Shown piece after piece: positions 4,932-7,079 of a stretch of DNA of 7,079 nt. The notes beneath the pieces are model-generated. The model saw nothing but the letters and a program-made list of their open reading frames with translations, was not told the origin of the DNA and ran no database searches. A program made the translations under genes and the position numbers. Source of the DNA: Clostridium sp. UBA5530 (lineage in GTDB: Bacteria > Bacillota > Clostridia > Clostridiales > Clostridiaceae). Location of the stretch: contig DINW01000048.1 of NCBI GenBank assembly GCA_002423705.1, forward strand, positions 1-7,079, written 5' to 3'. Every line of letters starts with the position of its first letter. Positions within the stretch are counted from its first letter, which is position 1.

Positions 4932-5720
4932 TTACTTCACAGCCTTTATTGATGCGGACATAATATATTCTCCAACCTTTAAATTGTGAGCCCATTTTTC
5001 AGCATATTCTTTTGATACTTCTTTAGTTTCAATGTTAATATTAATAAAACCAGCCTTTTCTAAATATCTTTTCAATTCTTCAACTGAAGATGCCCCAGTA
5101 ACTCATCCACAATAAAGCTTTTCATCCTGTTTCATCTCTTCTGTCAATTCTCTGATAAGTACTATATCAGAAATTGCAACTCTCCCACCTTTTTTTATTA
5201 CACGATAGGCTTCATTATATACCCTTTGCTTATTAGGGGATAAGTTTATAACACAGTTTGATATAATCACATCTGCAGTATTATCTGCCACAGGAAGATT
5301 TTCAATTTCACCTAGTCTAAAGTCTACATTTCTGTATCCATATTTCTTACATGTAATCCTAGCTTTGCTAATCATCTCTGGAGTCATATCTACTCCAATA
5401 ATATATCCCTTGTTTCCTACTTTTTTAGAAGCTAAAAAACAATCAAATCCACCACCGCTTCCAAGATCTATAACAGTTTCTCCCTCTTTAATATTAGCTA
5501 TTAATTGTGGATTCCCACAACCTAGACCCATATTAGCCTCCTCTGGAGCAGACGACATATCCTCATTGGAATACCCTATTTTCTGCGATATTTCTATGGA
5601 AGACTTGTTAAGTTTGATGCTCTCTCCGCAGCAGCCTTCCCCTTTTACGTTCCCTTTAGCTATTTTACCATAACTGTTCCGAACAACATTTCTAATATCT
5701 ACTTTTTTCAAATCACTCAT
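4932..5720 (-). CDS. arsM: Arsenite S-adenosylmethionine methyltransferase ArsM, probable selenoprotein (in-frame UGA at codon 206)
   Basis: ArsM transfers methyl groups from S-adenosylmethionine to As(III) in the cytosol. Read through one UGA, the protein has 262 residues, a normal ArsM length. The SAM-binding motif I VIDLGSGGGFDC lies at 83-94, with GVDMTPEMI following. The arsenic-site cysteines are Cys68 (GLGCGNP), Cys156 (SNCVINLSPNK) and position 206, where KLYCG is followed by UGA (5105-5103) and then VTGA. In human AS3MT and algal CmArsM the last two cysteines (156/206, 174/224) are exactly 50 residues apart, as here. After the UGA, 56 family-like codons (ELKRYLEKAGF, NLKVGEYIMSASIK) run to TAA at 4934-4932. 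The start is ATG 5720, seven bases after GGAGGT; an ATG at 5735 lies inside that site's leader. It is cotranscribed with arsR, 14 bases upstream. Nonsense mutation is the alternative; conventional annotation would end it at 5103. Confidence 0.85.
5077..5090 (-). promoter_or_regulatory. Candidate bacterial SECIS hairpin for UGA recoding in arsM
   Basis: On the mRNA, directly downstream of the UGA (5105-5103), UCUUC (5090-5086) pairs with GAAGA (5081-5077) around the loop AGUU. C-G and A-U pairs can extend the foot across a two-base bulge. The loop G is the 19th base after the UGA. The accepted bacterial SECIS model needs a small apical loop with a G in its first two bases, 16-37 bases from UGA, on a short stem; this fits. 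SelB would bind it and deliver Sec-tRNA. Short hairpins are common, so it is supportive, not decisive. Confidence 0.6.
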
Positions 5721-5734
5721 AAATTTTACCTCCA

Positions 5735-6127
5735 TTAGTTTTCTTTATATTTGCATATATTTTTCAGATTATTTTTATAATCTCTCAATTTCTCGCAATT
5801 CATTCCACTATTTTTGTATTCAACTAACTTATTTATATCTTCCCTACATGTGTATACTTTGGTTAGTTCATTGTCCATTAATTCTTTTACAAATGGAAAT
5901 TGTTCTAAGATTTCTTTGTTTAATTTGTAATATATCCATTGAGCCTTTTTTTCATATTCTATAATTCTAAGGGCACTTAATTTATTTAGGTGTCTTGAGG
6001 CATTTGACTGTGTCATGTTCAATATGTGTTCAATCTCACATACACATAACTCTCCATTTCTTAACAAATTCAATATTCTAATTCTATTTTCATCACCTAA
6101 GGCTTTTAAAATCTTCACTATATCCAT
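5735..6127 (-). CDS. arsR: ArsR-family arsenic-responsive repressor
   Basis: This is a 130-residue winged-helix repressor of the ArsR/SmtB family. It begins MDIVKILKALGDENRIRIL, the usual first helices, followed by the metal-sensing ELCVCEIEHIL, in which Cys28 and Cys30 form the CxC pair at the start of the recognition-helix region, as in plasmid R773 ArsR (ELCVCDL). The DNA-recognition helix is MTQSNASRHLNKL (about 38-50), and the wing follows (KKAQWIYYKLN). The third classical cysteine is absent; Cys94, Cys111 and Cys125 in the tail could complete As(III) binding. It dimerises on the operon promoter and lets go when As(III) binds. ATG 6127 is chosen because AGGAG lies seven bases before it; ATGs at 6160 and 6148 lack a site. 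Its TAA is followed 14 bases later by arsM, forming one operon. Confidence 0.9.
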   Translation of the reverse strand: MDIVKILKALGDENRIRILNLLRNGELCVCEIEHILNMTQSNASRHLNKLSALRIIEYEKKAQWIYYKLNKEILEQFPFVKELMDNELTKVYTCREDINKLVEYKNSGMNCEKLRDYKNNLKNICKYKEN

Positions 6128-6170
6128 TTCATCTCTCCTGCGGTACATGATTATATTCACTTATACTCAT

Positions 6171-6205
6171 ATACTATTCTTGTTAATTAAATTTGTCAAT
6201 GTCAA
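6171..6205 (-). promoter_or_regulatory. Promoter and probable operator of the arsR-arsM operon
   Basis: On the - strand TTGACA (6199-6194) is followed by a 17-base spacer and TAGTAT (6176-6171), a good housekeeping promoter. A second TTGACA (6205-6200) abuts the first. Directly over and after the -10, AGTATATG and AGTATAAG (near 6175-6160) form an 8-base near-direct repeat, a plausible ArsR contact region. Only the promoter is well supported. No terminator separates it from the upstream phosphotransferase gene. Confidence 0.65.
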
Positions 6206-6217
6206 TTGTAGAAGTTC

Positions 6218-6235
6218 AACTAAGTTTCACTTGAT
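6218..6235 (+). repeat. 18-base repeat flanking the ars operon (right copy)
   Basis: This is the partner of 4781-4798 (17 of 18 identical, same orientation). It covers the final codons and TAG of the phosphotransferase gene on the - strand. The two copies enclose exactly the arsR-arsM operon with its promoter and terminator. Confidence 0.45.
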
Positions 6236-7079
6236 GAGCATAGAGCCTGTATAGCTTTTCTAAAATACCTTATCATCCCTAGAACTTCCTCGGTGTCGTA
6301 GTAATTCTTATGTAAAAGTTCATAAGCTCCGGATAAATTTCCACAACAATGACATATATGATAAAAATTCATTCTATCCTGGTCTAAATTATCACTATTT
6401 AAATATTTATAGTTATTATTAAATCTGATTTTCAAGAAACTTTCCTCATATTCTAAATCGAAGTATCTTGCACCTTCTATATCAATAACATAAGCATTGT
6501 TATCTCTATCTACTATCACGTGGTTTGGCCCCAATTCTGAGTGAATAAATCTAAAATAATTCCTTTTTTCGGTATTTATCATTAAATCTTTTAGTATTTT
6601 TTCTAATTTAACGTATAAATTTGTATTATCTGAATCAACCATTGTAAGATAGTTGATATTTTTCAATGACAAGTTATAACAATATTCCATAGGGTTAAAA
6701 ACTTCTCCTAGAAGGTTATTTAACTGTCCTGCCTCACTGCTTTCAATGTGATGTAAAATATCAAGGCTATGTTTTAAGGATTTTAAAGCATCATTTAACC
6801 GTTCTGGTTGTTTTTCTGTTATGAAATCTAAATCAACACCATCAATATATTCTACAAAAGCATAAGTGGGCCTTTGAAAATCATCATCAATGTAATATAA
6901 TTCCGGCGTCTTTACTCCATGCTGTGTCATTATTTTATTGTTTAGTTGAAACATTAATGCACTGCTAGACAAAAATACATTGTCAGTTTCATTTTCCGAA
7001 TCTGCAAAATAATTTGTACTTTTATCCCATACATAAACAACAAATTTAAATCCATTATTTAAGGTTACTAAAAATGTGT
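6220..7079 (-). CDS. Phosphotransferase (APH / choline-kinase-like), 5' end beyond the window
   Basis: The frame is open from the right edge to TAG 6222-6220, giving 286 visible codons; a TTG at 6972 could be mistaken for a start, but the frame continues upstream with N-lobe sequence (VTLNNGFKFVVYVWDK, a nucleotide-binding beta hairpin with its lysine). So the true start lies outside. The hinge region (YAFVEYIDGVDL) is followed by the catalytic loop IHSELGPNHVIVD and the Mg-binding VIDIEGARYFDLEYE (Asp at 6483-6481). The catalytic Asp of the usual HxD is Glu here (6537-6535); the HxELGPxH form is, as far as I recall, a recurrent subfamily variant. Such enzymes phosphorylate antibiotics or small hydroxyl compounds with ATP; the substrate is unknown. 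There is no terminator before the ars promoter, so read-through is possible. Confidence 0.8.
   Translation of the reverse strand, partial: TFLVTLNNGFKFVVYVWDKSTNYFADSENETDNVFLSSSALMFQLNNKIMTQHGVKTPELYYIDDDFQRPTYAFVEYIDGVDLDFITEKQPERLNDALKSLKHSLDILHHIESSEAGQLNNLLGEVFNPMEYCYNLSLKNINYLTMVDSDNTNLYVKLEKILKDLMINTEKRNYFRFIHSELGPNHVIVDRDNNAYVIDIEGARYFDLEYEESFLKIRFNNNYKYLNSDNLDQDRMNFYHICHCCGNLSGAYELLHKNYYDTEEVLGMIRYFRKAIQALCSSSET

Noticed and set aside
5103..5735. arsM as a complete 210-residue protein ending at the UGA and starting at ATG 5735
   Set aside because: It would lack an invariant arsenic-binding residue and the C-terminal domain, which continue in frame to 4932. The ATG at 5735 overlaps the arsR stop and precedes the real GGAGGT site.
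3597..5735. UGA read as tryptophan (alternative genetic code) to explain both interrupted genes
   Set aside because: All tryptophans in the intact proteins (many in the transglutaminase-like gene) are TGG and no intact gene contains internal TGA; the arsM UGA sits at a cysteine position, not tryptophan.
6220..6972. The right-edge phosphotransferase starting at TTG 6972
   Set aside because: The frame is open to the window edge with N-lobe-like sequence and there is no ribosome binding site at 6972; the gene is cut by the window.
1..7079. CRISPR array, tRNA, riboswitch, transposase or phage integrase
   Set aside because: No regularly spaced repeats, cloverleaf, known aptamer pattern, or recombinase motif was found on either strand by reading.

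Overview
The window is very AT-rich (roughly 30 % G+C by eye). It has strong GGAGGTGAT-type ribosome binding sites, TATAAT/TGnTATAAT promoters and T-tailed terminators, which fits a low-GC Firmicute, most likely a Clostridium-type bacterium. Apart from one tiny gene on the + strand, every gene lies on the - strand. Decayed genes, short repeats and small stress or resistance modules suggest an accessory region. I see no rRNA, tRNA, CRISPR array, transposase or integrase.

Left part (1-1566): a 33-residue single-membrane-span toxin of the holin-like type I toxin family (176-277, +) sits in a structured RNA locus. That locus has a hairpin over the ribosome binding site, a 12-bp 5'-3' long-range complement, two hairpin terminators and a candidate antisense RNA. 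Next is a P-loop kinase (487-999, -), then a frameshifted remnant of unknown type (1072-1230), a strong bidirectional terminator (1261-1309) and the C-terminal stub of a zeta-toxin-like kinase (1299-1541).

Middle (1567-3400): a two-gene operon encodes an AraC-type regulator with a GyrI-like effector domain and a transglutaminase-like protein. The second gene takes its ribosome binding site from a G8 tract directly after the first gene's stop codon. Then comes an aminoglycoside/choline-kinase-like phosphotransferase gene (3597-4529) broken by a UGA at codon 15.

Right part (4850-7079): an arsenic operon, arsR then arsM, with a TTGACA-17-TAGTAT promoter and a clear terminator. The main result is here. 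The arsM frame is interrupted by one UGA exactly where ArsM/AS3MT enzymes have an invariant arsenic-binding cysteine (Cys206 in human AS3MT). The frame then continues for 56 family-like codons to a TAA, and a hairpin with a G in its small apical loop lies at the spacing expected of a bacterial SECIS element. I read this as a selenocysteine-containing arsenite methyltransferase of 262 residues; a simple nonsense mutation is the competing explanation. The window ends inside a second phosphotransferase gene that continues past the right edge.

Functionally, ArsR would sense As(III) and derepress ArsM, which methylates it. The AraC/GyrI regulator probably controls the transglutaminase-like gene after binding a small ligand. 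The toxin locus is self-contained.
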